From a virus: a DNA stretch of 36,140 bases. Under the pieces are notes generated by a model. That model had not been told where the DNA came from and did no database searches. It worked only from the letters and a program-made list of their open reading frames with translations. Position 1 is the first letter of the stretch. Each line of letters begins with the position of its first letter. Made by a program: the position numbers and the translations under genes. This document shows, piece after piece, positions 23,156 to 32,043 of the stretch. The DNA lies in the IMG/VR virus record IMGVR_UViG_3300009159_000158, positions 1-36,140 of that record; one strand, written 5' to 3'.

Positions 23156-24889
23156 ATGGCCACAGGATTTCAACTTACTCCAGAAGAATTACGAATTATA
23201 GCAGAGAACGGCAGCCCGCGAGATCAAGCTGCTGCTGCCAGCGGCCGATTTGCACAAACATTTAATCAATCCATTGCCAATCAAGGAGTCAGAACTCTAG
23301 ATTCGTCTGGAAGAAGAACTGCGGCCAGCGACCCTAGGTCAACTACCAATAAAGCAACTAGACAAGCACCGCCCAAGGCCAACGCAGCCCCCAGTGTCAG
23401 CAAAAATCTTGCACAAGGACTGATGGAAAGTCTAAACGCACAAGAAGCTGAGTTGATCAAAAATGGCGTATGGGAAGTTGCAAACCGGTACAGTGTAGAA
23501 TTTGCCCCGGCATCATTGGGCGACGCTCGTGTTACTAAATTTGGTAAAGCCGACAAAGCAAAAGTACCAATGCAACAATCAAAGAATCCAGCTGACCGAG
23601 TTAATCCCGAAAGTAACTCAGTTGCCTACGATTTTAGAACACAGATTTTTGCAGCAGGCACGCCAATTCTAGTGATTATGGATGAGATATTAAAAAACAG
23701 CTCATACATTGCTGACCAGGCCAGAGCATTTGTTGATCAAGTAAGTGGGTTAACCAAACAACAAAAGCCATTGGGAAATTTAGTATGGTACAAAATTTCT
23801 GTAGGTGCCACTCCAATAGAGCCATTTGATAAAAAACGTGATGCATACGCACAAAATATCAAATATGTAATTTCTGCGTATCCTATAAACAGCATGCAAA
23901 GCGAATATTTTCCAGAATGTAATATACGAGGCCGCCACAAAAGTTACAAGTACTGGTTCACTGGACAAAACACACAGGTGTTGTCATTTGAGCAAAAGTT
24001 CAACAGTTTATACGGAACAACATTTACCAACCCAAATGAATTAACAACCACCAGGATAGCTGCCAATACTCTTATAAGGCCGCGCCGCGAGTATCAGGCA
24101 GCAGTGTCTGACAGCAACAGTCAAGGCGCTGAAAAAAATGCCAATTCAGTGGGTGCATCGGCTGCTGATTATTTGTATAATAAAGCAGACCTTGGTGAGG
24201 CCAATTTAACCATTGTTGGCGATCCAGCATGGATACAACAGGGCGAACTGGCTCACTCTCTTGATGCGGCAAGTTTTAATTTTGATCCGTTTAATCCAGA
24301 TGGATCAATCAACTATGACGCACAAGAAATTGTGTTTGATATACAATGGAACCCCGGCGTGGATTATGACTTGACTGGCACTGGCCTGGCCAACCCTAAT
24401 GTGTCAGAAAATCCACAGGCAGTGTACACATACAAAGCATCAGAAGTGGTTAGCAAATTCAGCAAAGGCAAGTTTACACAAGACATTAAGGGAATTTTTA
24501 TTGATCTAGTTGACCTTACTGCACAACCGGCTGTTGCAGATTCCAATCAAACCAACGCTGAAACTGCCAGACTGGCAAGACAAAACGCTGATGCTGGTGT
24601 GCGTCCATCGGCCATGGCAACAGCAGTTCGTACTCCGCCTCCACTTGGTGCCACCAGTGTCACAACCAACCAGCCAACATCGGCAATAGCAAAAGGAACA
24701 CAACAGTTGTTAAATCCGCCGCAAACCACCAATCCAAGTCTCACACAACTGCAGTCTAGTCAAGCATATATAAGTGCCCGTAGGTCTGGAGCAACACCAC
24801 AGGCAGCGTTAGATGCGGCAAGACAAAGTTTTAGTGCCAATGGCACAGGCAGTGTTGTGCCAGTTCAACCAATCAATAGAGATACATAA
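23156..24889 (+). CDS. Virion structural protein, probable baseplate hub component
   Basis: The 577-residue protein opens with LTPEELRIIAENGSPRDQAAA and a linker with SGRRTAASDPRSTT, shared with its neighbour. The folded region (about 100-450) includes WEVANRYSVEFAPASLGDARV, GNLVWYKISVGATPIEPFDKKRDAYAQ and FPECNIRGRHKSYKYWFTGQN. The last 100 residues are Ala/Thr/Gln-rich and disordered-looking. Located directly before gp5 (TAATG overlap), it is a candidate for the gp27-type hub protein, which carries gp5 in T4. This is inference from position, not from recognised homology. Confidence 0.68.
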   Translation: MATGFQLTPEELRIIAENGSPRDQAAAASGRFAQTFNQSIANQGVRTLDSSGRRTAASDPRSTTNKATRQAPPKANAAPSVSKNLAQGLMESLNAQEAELIKNGVWEVANRYSVEFAPASLGDARVTKFGKADKAKVPMQQSKNPADRVNPESNSVAYDFRTQIFAAGTPILVIMDEILKNSSYIADQARAFVDQVSGLTKQQKPLGNLVWYKISVGATPIEPFDKKRDAYAQNIKYVISAYPINSMQSEYFPECNIRGRHKSYKYWFTGQNTQVLSFEQKFNSLYGTTFTNPNELTTTRIAANTLIRPRREYQAAVSDSNSQGAEKNANSVGASAADYLYNKADLGEANLTIVGDPAWIQQGELAHSLDAASFNFDPFNPDGSINYDAQEIVFDIQWNPGVDYDLTGTGLANPNVSENPQAVYTYKASEVVSKFSKGKFTQDIKGIFIDLVDLTAQPAVADSNQTNAETARLARQNADAGVRPSAMATAVRTPPPLGATSVTTNQPTSAIAKGTQQLLNPPQTTNPSLTQLQSSQAYISARRSGATPQAALDAARQSFSANGTGSVVPVQPINRDT

Positions 24890-26418
24890 TGGCAGATAAT
24901 ATTATCAGAACCAATGGCACTGCGCCAAATTATAAACTTGACCGTGGCGGCATGACCTCGCAGTTTGGACCATTCATTGGGATAGTAAAAAACAACGTGG
25001 ACCCTACCAGACAAGGCCGTTTACAAGTTTACATTGAACAGTTTGCTGGTGGAAACCCTGACGATAAAACAGCATGGACCACAGTGAGTTATTGTCCACC
25101 ATTTTACGGCGCAACTCCTCCGAGGCCCGGTAAAAAAGGTGACACTGACAGTGTTGGCGGATACCTTGATGGTAATCCGCAAAGTTACGGCATGTGGTTT
25201 ACACCACCCGATGTTGGAGTCAGTGTATTATGTGTTTTTGCCAGCGGCGACCCCAGCCTTGGATATTACATAGGGTGTATTCCTGATCAAGGCATAACGC
25301 ATATGGTTCCTGCAATTGGATCAAGCAAGGCGTTTGACCTGCAAAACAGCGATCAAAAAAGCTATTACAATGGCGCCACAGTGTTGCCAGTAACTGAAAT
25401 CAATCCAAACAATTCTAAAATTGATGATAACCCACAGTTTTTTAATCAACCAAAGCCAGTACACAGTTTTCTAGCCGCAGAAATGTTCCAGCAAGGCACA
25501 CTTGGCGATCCACAGCGTGGACCTATAGGATCAACCAGTCAACGAGAAAGTCCCAGTGCTGTGTTCGGAGTAAGCACCCCGGGTCGAGCTGTGTACCAAG
25601 GTGGATTAACTGAATCTAAAATTAAGGACCGCATTACGGCCGGATCAATCTCTGCCGCAGACGTCACTATAATTGGTCGCCAAGGCGGTCACAGCATTGT
25701 GCTTGACGATGGCAACTTGGAAGGCAACGATCAGTTAGTACGAATTCGCACTGCCGGCGGACATCAAATCACCATGAGTGACGACGGCAACTTTTTCTAC
25801 ATCATTCATGCCAATGGCCAAGCCTGGTTAGAATTTGGACAAGAAGGCACAATTGATGTGTACGCCACAAACTCAGTTAATGTTCGCACACAAGGCACAA
25901 TTAATCTACACGCAGACAAAGACATTAATATGTTTGCTGGCGGCACAATCAATATGAAAAGCATGACCGGTACAACGTTAGAAAGTGAAAGAACAATAAC
26001 CCTGGCCAGCAATGCTGAAATGACTCTTTACAGTAAAGCTCGCATTGGGGTACGTGCCGACGGCAGTCTTGCCGTGGTCAGCAACAATGGATCCTGGAAC
26101 GCAGGTAGTGCAATGGTATTGCGAGCAGGCGGAATTGATCTCAATGGCGGATCTGCTGAAAATGTAGAACCTCCTGTCAAACTAGAAAAACGCATAATGC
26201 CCGACACCGAGTTCAACAATGCCACAGGCTGGCAAATATCAGCCACAGGATTGGAAAGTATTGTGACACGAGCTCCCACACACGAACCGTGGCCGTTCCA
26301 TAATCAGGGCGTTGAAGTTGAAGTTGCTATGGAGGAAGGACAGCCAACTACCCCGCCCAACACTCCGCCATTGCCATCAGGCTGGAGTGGGACAGTGACA
26401 GGTGCGTCAAATGGTTAA
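24889..26418 (+). CDS. 5: Baseplate hub / spike protein gp5 without lysozyme domain
   Basis: The 509-residue protein has the gp5/VgrG layout. The N-terminus (GPFIGIVKNNVDPTRQGRLQVYIEQF) is the OB-fold of gp5. Then comes a conserved YCPPFYGATPPRPGKKGDTDS and GMWFTPPDVGVSVLCVF, as in gp5/VgrG. The C-terminal half is a beta-helix built from short repeats (TIDVYATNSVNVRTQGTINL and following), the membrane-piercing spike. No HEG/YKD/T lysozyme motif occurs between the two parts; T4 gp5 has a complete lysozyme there. The C-terminal THEPWPFHNQGV segment is typical of marine phage gp5. The gene overlaps both neighbours. Confidence 0.85.
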   Translation: MADNIIRTNGTAPNYKLDRGGMTSQFGPFIGIVKNNVDPTRQGRLQVYIEQFAGGNPDDKTAWTTVSYCPPFYGATPPRPGKKGDTDSVGGYLDGNPQSYGMWFTPPDVGVSVLCVFASGDPSLGYYIGCIPDQGITHMVPAIGSSKAFDLQNSDQKSYYNGATVLPVTEINPNNSKIDDNPQFFNQPKPVHSFLAAEMFQQGTLGDPQRGPIGSTSQRESPSAVFGVSTPGRAVYQGGLTESKIKDRITAGSISAADVTIIGRQGGHSIVLDDGNLEGNDQLVRIRTAGGHQITMSDDGNFFYIIHANGQAWLEFGQEGTIDVYATNSVNVRTQGTINLHADKDINMFAGGTINMKSMTGTTLESERTITLASNAEMTLYSKARIGVRADGSLAVVSNNGSWNAGSAMVLRAGGIDLNGGSAENVEPPVKLEKRIMPDTEFNNATGWQISATGLESIVTRAPTHEPWPFHNQGVEVEVAMEEGQPTTPPNTPPLPSGWSGTVTGASNG

Positions 26419-26941
26419 GTTTACATTTGCATTGCCAAACGGACAGTTGTTCGCATTGGATGGCCCCAGCGGCGCCACGCGAGCACAAGCAGAAAAAATA
26501 TATCTTCAACAGCTGGCTGCTGGTGCATTCGTTGGGTTAAGGTCTGGCGATCAATTACAGTCTCGAGAAAACACAACAATTCAATTTACTCAATCTCGTC
26601 TTGATCGTGGCACAGCAGGTGTCCCGGATACGCCGTTGCTGGCAATTTATAATGGTGGCGTAATATCTTCGTTGCCTGTGCTTTCTAATGTTCCAATCAA
26701 CAACGGCATCACGGTAGCAGACTATGTGGGTCAATCAACAGTGACCGAAGGCATCGGTCCACTATCAACCGCACAAGTACAGGCTGTGATGGCTGCTGTT
26801 GCGGCCAGTGTGTGTCAACCTGCCGATGTAGTAACTGATGAACTGGGTGTTGGCAAGTATGGACTGAGTGCGCAACAATTAGAAGACGCCGGATATTTAA
26901 AATGCGGCACTACCGCTAGATTTTTAGGACAAGCACAATGA
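26411..26941 (+). CDS. Small virion-associated protein, likely first half of a split structural gene
   Basis: The 176-residue protein begins MVKFTFALPNGQLFALDGPSGAT, followed by an AEKIYLQQLAAGAFVGL helix. The C-terminus KYGLSAQQLEDAGYLKCGT looks like a small helical motif often seen in phage structural proteins. I chose ATG at 26411 because AGG lies 8 nt upstream; a GTG at 26402 is in the same frame. It overlaps gp5 by 8 nt and the next gene by ATGA. I recall relatives in which YGLS..QLE..GYLKPGT leads directly into a VWTGK segment as one protein, so this and the next gene may be halves of one ancestral gene. Confidence 0.6.
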   Translation: MVKFTFALPNGQLFALDGPSGATRAQAEKIYLQQLAAGAFVGLRSGDQLQSRENTTIQFTQSRLDRGTAGVPDTPLLAIYNGGVISSLPVLSNVPINNGITVADYVGQSTVTEGIGPLSTAQVQAVMAAVAASVCQPADVVTDELGVGKYGLSAQQLEDAGYLKCGTTARFLGQAQ

Positions 26942-28161
26942 CCGGATTAACTGATGTATTGAAAAGTCCCAGTGTATGGACAGGCAAAGATGGAGTTGCT
27001 GGAGTAACAGACTTGTTAAAAAATCCTCCACTGCAGGATAAAATACAGTTTGGATTAATGAAGTCTAGTTTTGACACCTTGGTTAAAACTGGAGAAATTG
27101 TAACTCCTGGCACAGATTTAAAAGCACCAACCGGCCTGTTATATAATGCGGCTGCAAATGCTGGAAAAAGTTTGATATCACCCACTGCTGGTCTAGTAGA
27201 AGTTCCTAAAGAACTAGGCAGTCTATCTTCTGGCAGCTTATCTAGTTTAACCGGCGGGTTTGCCAGTGCGTTAAAAGGAGCAGGAGTTGACTTGGCCACA
27301 GGAAAAATTTCTACAGTAGAATCAGCATTTGCGTCAGGCGGGGTTTCTGGAGCCGCTGGAGCACTGTCTGGGGCATTATCAGGTGTCACTGGAGCTCTTG
27401 GCAGCGCAGCCGGCGGTATCACTAGCAACTTCGGCAGTGTGTCATCATTGGCCAATAACGGTACAGCGCAACTGGGCGGGCTGTTAGCAAATGCCAGTAA
27501 GTATGGAGTTGGCACAGCAGTTGAATGGGCTAAAACTACATCTGGAGCCACTGGTGCGATAGCAGGAATATCTGGCAATTTAACCAGTGGGTTTGCTAGT
27601 AGTCTACAAGGAGCAGGAGTTGATCTTGCAACTGGTAGAATTGCGGCAGTAGACTCGGCATTTGCATCAGGTGGCGTAACCGGAGCAGTCGGAGCATTAT
27701 CTGGAGCACTCGGAGGCGCTACCAATAGATTAACATCTGGACTAACAACTCAAATGGATTCACTGGCCAAACAAGGAGAGTTTGCAGTTAACTTCAGTGA
27801 CTTTAAATTGCCAGCCGCAGTGGCCGGCATTGTTCCGGCTGCTGGATTTAAAGGAACCATTGATAGGTCTACATTAAATGCGGCAACTGCTAAATTAATT
27901 GGTAGTGATAAAATAGGATTGCCTGACTTTAGTCCACAGGCACTTGACACATCTGCACTAACTGATGCCGCAAACAAGGCCAAAGGATTGTTAACTGGCG
28001 GCCTGGATGCCAATGGATTGCTGTCCAGGGCGTCTGGTGCAGGAGGACTAGCCTCACTTGACAGCAAAATTAATGCATTAGGTGATCCTAATGCCCCACC
28101 ATATACCGGCACTGATCCTGTTATTAGGGCAAGATTGGGATTGCCACCAGTTGCTGCTTGA
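26938..28161 (+). CDS. Gly/Ala/Ser-rich virion structural protein
   Basis: The 407-residue protein begins TDVLKSPSVWTGKDGVAGVTDLLKNPPLQ and then becomes rich in Gly, Ala, Ser and Leu. It contains a duplicated block: FASALKGAGVDLATGKI (about residues 107-123) and FASSLQGAGVDLATGRI (about 218-234), each followed by SAFASGGV and an Ala/Gly segment. There are no catalytic motifs or clear membrane helices. The overall look is of a repetitive structural protein placed between gp5 and gp25 in the late operon. It starts inside the stop codon of the preceding gene (ATGA), so it depends on upstream translation. Confidence 0.65.
   Translation: MTGLTDVLKSPSVWTGKDGVAGVTDLLKNPPLQDKIQFGLMKSSFDTLVKTGEIVTPGTDLKAPTGLLYNAAANAGKSLISPTAGLVEVPKELGSLSSGSLSSLTGGFASALKGAGVDLATGKISTVESAFASGGVSGAAGALSGALSGVTGALGSAAGGITSNFGSVSSLANNGTAQLGGLLANASKYGVGTAVEWAKTTSGATGAIAGISGNLTSGFASSLQGAGVDLATGRIAAVDSAFASGGVTGAVGALSGALGGATNRLTSGLTTQMDSLAKQGEFAVNFSDFKLPAAVAGIVPAAGFKGTIDRSTLNAATAKLIGSDKIGLPDFSPQALDTSALTDAANKAKGLLTGGLDANGLLSRASGAGGLASLDSKINALGDPNAPPYTGTDPVIRARLGLPPVAA
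27256..27730 (+). repeat. Diverged internal duplication (333-bp period)
   Basis: Blocks beginning at 27256 and 27589 encode about 50 similar residues (FAS.L.GAGVDLATG.I...SAFASGGV.GA.GALSGAL). The DNA copies differ at many third positions, so the duplication is old. Confidence 0.75.
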
Positions 28162-28168
28162 ATAACTG

Positions 28169-28176
28169 AGTAAATA
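28169..28176 (+). promoter_or_regulatory. Late promoter box AGTAAATA before gp25
   Basis: The octamer AGTAAATA ends 4 nt before the ATG of gp25. No Shine-Dalgarno sequence is present in the 20 nt before the start. A transcript from this box would start at or within the start codon region. It could also be a chance AT-rich stretch in a read-through operon. Confidence 0.45.
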
Positions 28177-28180
28177 CAAT

Positions 28181-28555
28181 ATGACAACATTTGTAGGATT
28201 TAACACAATCAACCAGCCGAAGAAGTTTACACTGGTAGACTTTGAATTGATCAAGCGTGACTTGTTGAATGCATTTAACATACAGCAAGGGCAACTGGTT
28301 GGACGGCCTGGCTACGGTACAGTGATCTGGAGTTATCTGTTTGAAAATCAAACACAAGACACTGAGCGAGCAATCCTAGCAGAAATACAACGTGTGGCCG
28401 GCTTAGATCCTAGAATCTACATTGAATCTGTCGAAATGTTTCCGCAAGACAACGGCATACTGATACAGATTGCACTGACCACAGTGCCCGGGCAAACAAC
28501 ACAGTTCTTGTCATTGTTTTTTGATCAGCAAAATCAGACTGCGGGCTACGTGTAA
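28181..28555 (+). CDS. 25: Baseplate wedge protein gp25
   Basis: The 124-residue protein matches gp25 of T4 (132 residues), the wedge protein also found as TssE in type VI secretion. LVDFELIKRDLLNAFNIQQGQLVGRPGYGTVIWSYLFE is the typical N-terminal half, followed by EIQRVAGLDPRIYIESVEM, where the DPR stands for the conserved EPR-type motif. It contacts gp6 and the sheath in the baseplate. It is 20 nt downstream of the previous gene and about 50 nt upstream of gp6, as in many T4-like genomes. Confidence 0.92.
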   Translation: MTTFVGFNTINQPKKFTLVDFELIKRDLLNAFNIQQGQLVGRPGYGTVIWSYLFENQTQDTERAILAEIQRVAGLDPRIYIESVEMFPQDNGILIQIALTTVPGQTTQFLSLFFDQQNQTAGYV

Positions 28556-28582
28556 ACATAAACTGGGTGGTTTATTTTCGCC

Positions 28583-28590
28583 ATAAATAA
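28583..28590 (+). promoter_or_regulatory. Late promoter box CATAAATA before gp6
   Basis: CATAAATA stands 18 nt before the gp6 ATG in the 53-nt gap after gp25. It is the best match to TATAAATA on the plus strand of this region. The expected transcript start is around 28596, within the loop of the hairpin at 28586-28608. Confidence 0.58.
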
Positions 28591-28608
28591 TCTACAAGAT
28601 GGATTATT
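28586..28608 (+). other. Hairpin ending at the gp6 start codon
   Basis: AATAATC (28586-28592) pairs with GATTATT (28602-28608) around a 9-nt loop; the ATG follows immediately. The left arm overlaps the late box. Only read-through transcripts from upstream would contain both arms. Confidence 0.5.
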
Positions 28609-31600
28609 ATGGCAAAAACTACTAGACAAACTGCGGTATTTGGTGTTGAGGATTGGAAAAGAATCTATCAAACCTACCAAGAAGCCAACTTCCAAAGTTA
28701 TGACTTTGAAACTCTTCGCAAGAGTTTTGTTGATTACATACGACTGTACTACCCAGAAACATTCAACGACTACATTGAGTCTAGTGAATTTATTGCCTTA
28801 CTAGATGTGATGGCGTTTATGGGTCAGGCCTTGGCCTTCCGTACAGATCTCAACACTCGTGAAAATTATCTAGACACTGCTGAACGTCGTGACAGTGTGG
28901 TCAAACTTGCTAACCTAGTCAGCTACACCCCCAAGCGTAACACAGAAGCATCCGGATACCTCAAAGTATTTTCAATTCAAACCACAGAAAACATTGTGGA
29001 CTACAACGGCATTAACCTGAGCAACATCACTGTTAACTGGGCCGATCCAACCAACTTTGACTGGCAAGAACAGTTCACTGCTATCTTGAATTCTGCGCTG
29101 GTTGATACACAACGTTTCGGCCGGCCCGGCAACAGAACCATCATCAACGGAATTCGCACAGACGAATACACTGTTAACTTGTTGCCTGGCTTCTTGCCAG
29201 TGATCCCCTACAGTTCTGTCATTGATGGCGTCAACATGCCATTTGAAGCAGTCAGTGCCACAGCCACTGGCCTCGGCTATGTATACGAACCCAGCCCACG
29301 TCCCAATGGACAATTCAATGTGTTGTTCCGTAACGACCAATTGGGTTTTGCTAGTGCCAACACAGGTTTTTTCTTCTTGTTCAAGCAAGGAGTACTGCAA
29401 AACCAAGACTTTAACTTGCCAGAGCGCATTGCCAATCGTGCAGTGAACATCAACATCGAAGGTATCAACAACACTGATCGTTGGTTGTATCAGTTGGACA
29501 ACGTGGGCACCATTAGCCGAGAGTGGGAGTTTGTTGAAAGCGTGTACACTGCTGCCGCTGAACAGCTCACAACACTGCGTCCAATATATTCAGTTACCAG
29601 CAGAGCCAACGACCAGATCACCATGAACTTTGGTGATGGTGTGTTCTCTGAAATTCCTGTTGGCACTTTCCGTGCTTATGTTCGTGCATCAAACGGATTG
29701 CAGTACATTATCAATCCAGAAGAAATGCAAAATGTCTTGCTGAGCATTAGTTACGTTAGTCGCACAGGACAACTGGAAACACTCACAATGACATGTGGTA
29801 TCACTGAGCCAGTGAGCAATGCTCTTGCTCGTGAAACACTGGACGAGATCAAGCAACGTGCTCCTGCTCGTTACTACACACAGAACCGCATGGTCAATGG
29901 CGAAGACTACAACAACTTTCCATTTACCCAGTACAATTCAATTATCAAAAGCAAAGCATTGAACCGTGCGTCAATTGGCACAAGTCGATACCTTGACCTG
30001 GTTGACAACACTGGAAAATATTCAAGTACCAACACATTCTCCAGCGACGGTGCCTTGTACGAATACAATGCGCTGCCTACATTCTTGTTCTCGTGGTTGA
30101 CCACAAACGAAATCAGTGATGTTCTCACCAACCAGGTTGAAGTGAACTTGGCCAACAGTCCGGCCAAACAATTTTACTATGCCAATTTCCCTCGCCCCTC
30201 GTTGATACCACTAGCAGTGACCTGGAACGAAAGCACAACACTGGCCAACGAGACCACCGGCTATTTTAAGAATTCTGCAGGAAACCCAGTGCCACTGGGA
30301 ATATATGCCAGCAACAACATGAAATACGTTCAAACTGGCAGTTTGGTCAAGTTTGTTCCACCTTCGGGCTATTACTTTGATGCCAACAATAAATTGGTAT
30401 TGGGAGTTCCTACTCGAGCAGATGAAAAGTTAGTAGTCTGGGCCGCGGCACAGGCCATATACAACGACGGAACAAATCAAGGCGCAGGCAATTTTAGCAA
30501 CGGTGTTGGGCCTGTAGTTCTTAATAATTTTGTGCCTACTGGTGCAGTTTGCAGTCAGGTTATTCCATTGTTTGTCACAGACCTAGGAACTGATGTGCGT
30601 AACAGTGCTGCCGCACAGATTGAATTGTATCGCAATTTTGGACTAGGTTATAATAATCTAACCAAAACTTGGTACCTGATTACTGCAAACAATCTGGACA
30701 TTGATGCCACTTGGAGTCAAACATACGCAGGTGATACATCTGGCACAAACTTAGATGCCAGCTGGTTCTTACAGTTTGTAACTGATGGCGAATCGTACAC
30801 AGTTACCAGTCGAGCACTGAACTACTACTTTGGTAGTGTGTTACAAACACGCTTTTTCTTCTACGGCGATGAACAAATTTATGACAGTCGCACCGGAACC
30901 ACCATTCGCGACTTTGTCAAAGTGTTAAAAACCAACAGCAGGCCTGATTCAAACTTGCCGCTTGAAAGTGACGTTTCACTGCGCATTATTGACCAGCCAG
31001 TTCAACCAGACGGCTATGTTGATGACTATCAAGTACTGGTTTCTTGGCAAGACAACGATGCCGACGGCGTGCCAGATGATCCAGACTTCTTCAGCACAAT
31101 TGTTGCCCCCACTGTGAACCCTACAACTAAACAAGTATTCTTCCAGCAGATTGTGGACTTTGACAATCTTCAGCGATATGTATTAGTAGAGCCCGGAGTT
31201 ATCAACTCTCAGTATGCCACACTGGACGACATTGAATTGGTAAAAGCACAGTATGTGGTTGGACAGGTATTCTATGCCTACGGTGTGTACAATACCACAA
31301 CACTCACATATACTACACCACCGGCATTTTATATCTTGTCGTTGACCAACACAGGCACCACTGAACTTGTGACAACAAATGATTACATAACTCGCGTTGG
31401 ACGACAAGACTTGGCTTTCCAGTACAGACATAACAGTGCATTGACCAATCGCATTGATCCTGGTTCAACCAACATCATCGATGTCTACGTGGTCACTCAA
31501 GCATACTACACAGCATATAGAAATTATATTGTAGATTCAACTGGAACTGTTCCAGAGCCAGATCCGCCATCCCTAGATGCACTAACCACTGAGTATGCAG

Positions 31601-32043
31601 GACTACAAGACTATAAAATGATTTCTGACAATATGATCATTAACTCAGTTGACTTTAAGCCATTGTTTTGCGCCAAGGCCGCACCGGAGTTACGTGCAAC
31701 TATCAAAGTGATTCGTACCAGTGGATCTACAGCATCGGTCAGCGAAATAAAGAGTTTGGTGGTGTCATTCATCAACAGTTATTTTGCAATTGAAAATTGG
31801 AATTTTGGAGACACATTCTACTTCTCAGAACTGTCAGGATACCTGCATCAGAACATTGGTGACGTAGTGAGTTCTGTGGTACTGGTTCCAATCAGTCCGC
31901 AAAAGAGCTTTGGTGACCTGTACGAAATACGTTCTGCACCAAATCAAATTTTTGTCAACGCAGCCACAGTGGCAGACATTCAAGTGATTGAAGCACTAAC
32001 CAGCACAAACCTTAAAACTGCCCCTGGCAGCGGAGTAATTTAA
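28609..32043 (+). CDS. 6: Baseplate wedge protein gp6 (enlarged)
   Basis: The 1144-residue protein is a gp6-type wedge protein. YPETFNDYIESSEFIALLDVMAFMGQALAFRTDLNTRENYLDTAERRDSVVKLA is the conserved N-terminal region, and YYTQNRMVNGEDYNNFPFTQY the baseplate-J-like core. The C-terminus (MIINSVDFKPLFCAKAAPELRATIKVIRTSGS, then GDTFYFSELSGYLHQNIGDVVS) matches gp6-type C-terminal domains. T4 gp6 has 660 residues; the additional length is in the middle (about residues 560-980), where repeated beta-rich segments suggest decoration domains. gp6 dimers form the iris ring of the baseplate. The stop overlaps the next ATG (TAATG). Confidence 0.88.
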   Translation: MAKTTRQTAVFGVEDWKRIYQTYQEANFQSYDFETLRKSFVDYIRLYYPETFNDYIESSEFIALLDVMAFMGQALAFRTDLNTRENYLDTAERRDSVVKLANLVSYTPKRNTEASGYLKVFSIQTTENIVDYNGINLSNITVNWADPTNFDWQEQFTAILNSALVDTQRFGRPGNRTIINGIRTDEYTVNLLPGFLPVIPYSSVIDGVNMPFEAVSATATGLGYVYEPSPRPNGQFNVLFRNDQLGFASANTGFFFLFKQGVLQNQDFNLPERIANRAVNINIEGINNTDRWLYQLDNVGTISREWEFVESVYTAAAEQLTTLRPIYSVTSRANDQITMNFGDGVFSEIPVGTFRAYVRASNGLQYIINPEEMQNVLLSISYVSRTGQLETLTMTCGITEPVSNALARETLDEIKQRAPARYYTQNRMVNGEDYNNFPFTQYNSIIKSKALNRASIGTSRYLDLVDNTGKYSSTNTFSSDGALYEYNALPTFLFSWLTTNEISDVLTNQVEVNLANSPAKQFYYANFPRPSLIPLAVTWNESTTLANETTGYFKNSAGNPVPLGIYASNNMKYVQTGSLVKFVPPSGYYFDANNKLVLGVPTRADEKLVVWAAAQAIYNDGTNQGAGNFSNGVGPVVLNNFVPTGAVCSQVIPLFVTDLGTDVRNSAAAQIELYRNFGLGYNNLTKTWYLITANNLDIDATWSQTYAGDTSGTNLDASWFLQFVTDGESYTVTSRALNYYFGSVLQTRFFFYGDEQIYDSRTGTTIRDFVKVLKTNSRPDSNLPLESDVSLRIIDQPVQPDGYVDDYQVLVSWQDNDADGVPDDPDFFSTIVAPTVNPTTKQVFFQQIVDFDNLQRYVLVEPGVINSQYATLDDIELVKAQYVVGQVFYAYGVYNTTTLTYTTPPAFYILSLTNTGTTELVTTNDYITRVGRQDLAFQYRHNSALTNRIDPGSTNIIDVYVVTQAYYTAYRNYIVDSTGTVPEPDPPSLDALTTEYAGLQDYKMISDNMIINSVDFKPLFCAKAAPELRATIKVIRTSGSTASVSEIKSLVVSFINSYFAIENWNFGDTFYFSELSGYLHQNIGDVVSSVVLVPISPQKSFGDLYEIRSAPNQIFVNAATVADIQVIEALTSTNLKTAPGSGVI

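Noticed and set aside
26916-27725. Long minus-strand open frame of 269 codons
   Set aside because: It is a shadow of the Gly/Ala-rich structural gene on the plus strand; its Pro/Ala-rich translation reflects the complementary codon bias and no ribosome site or motif supports it.
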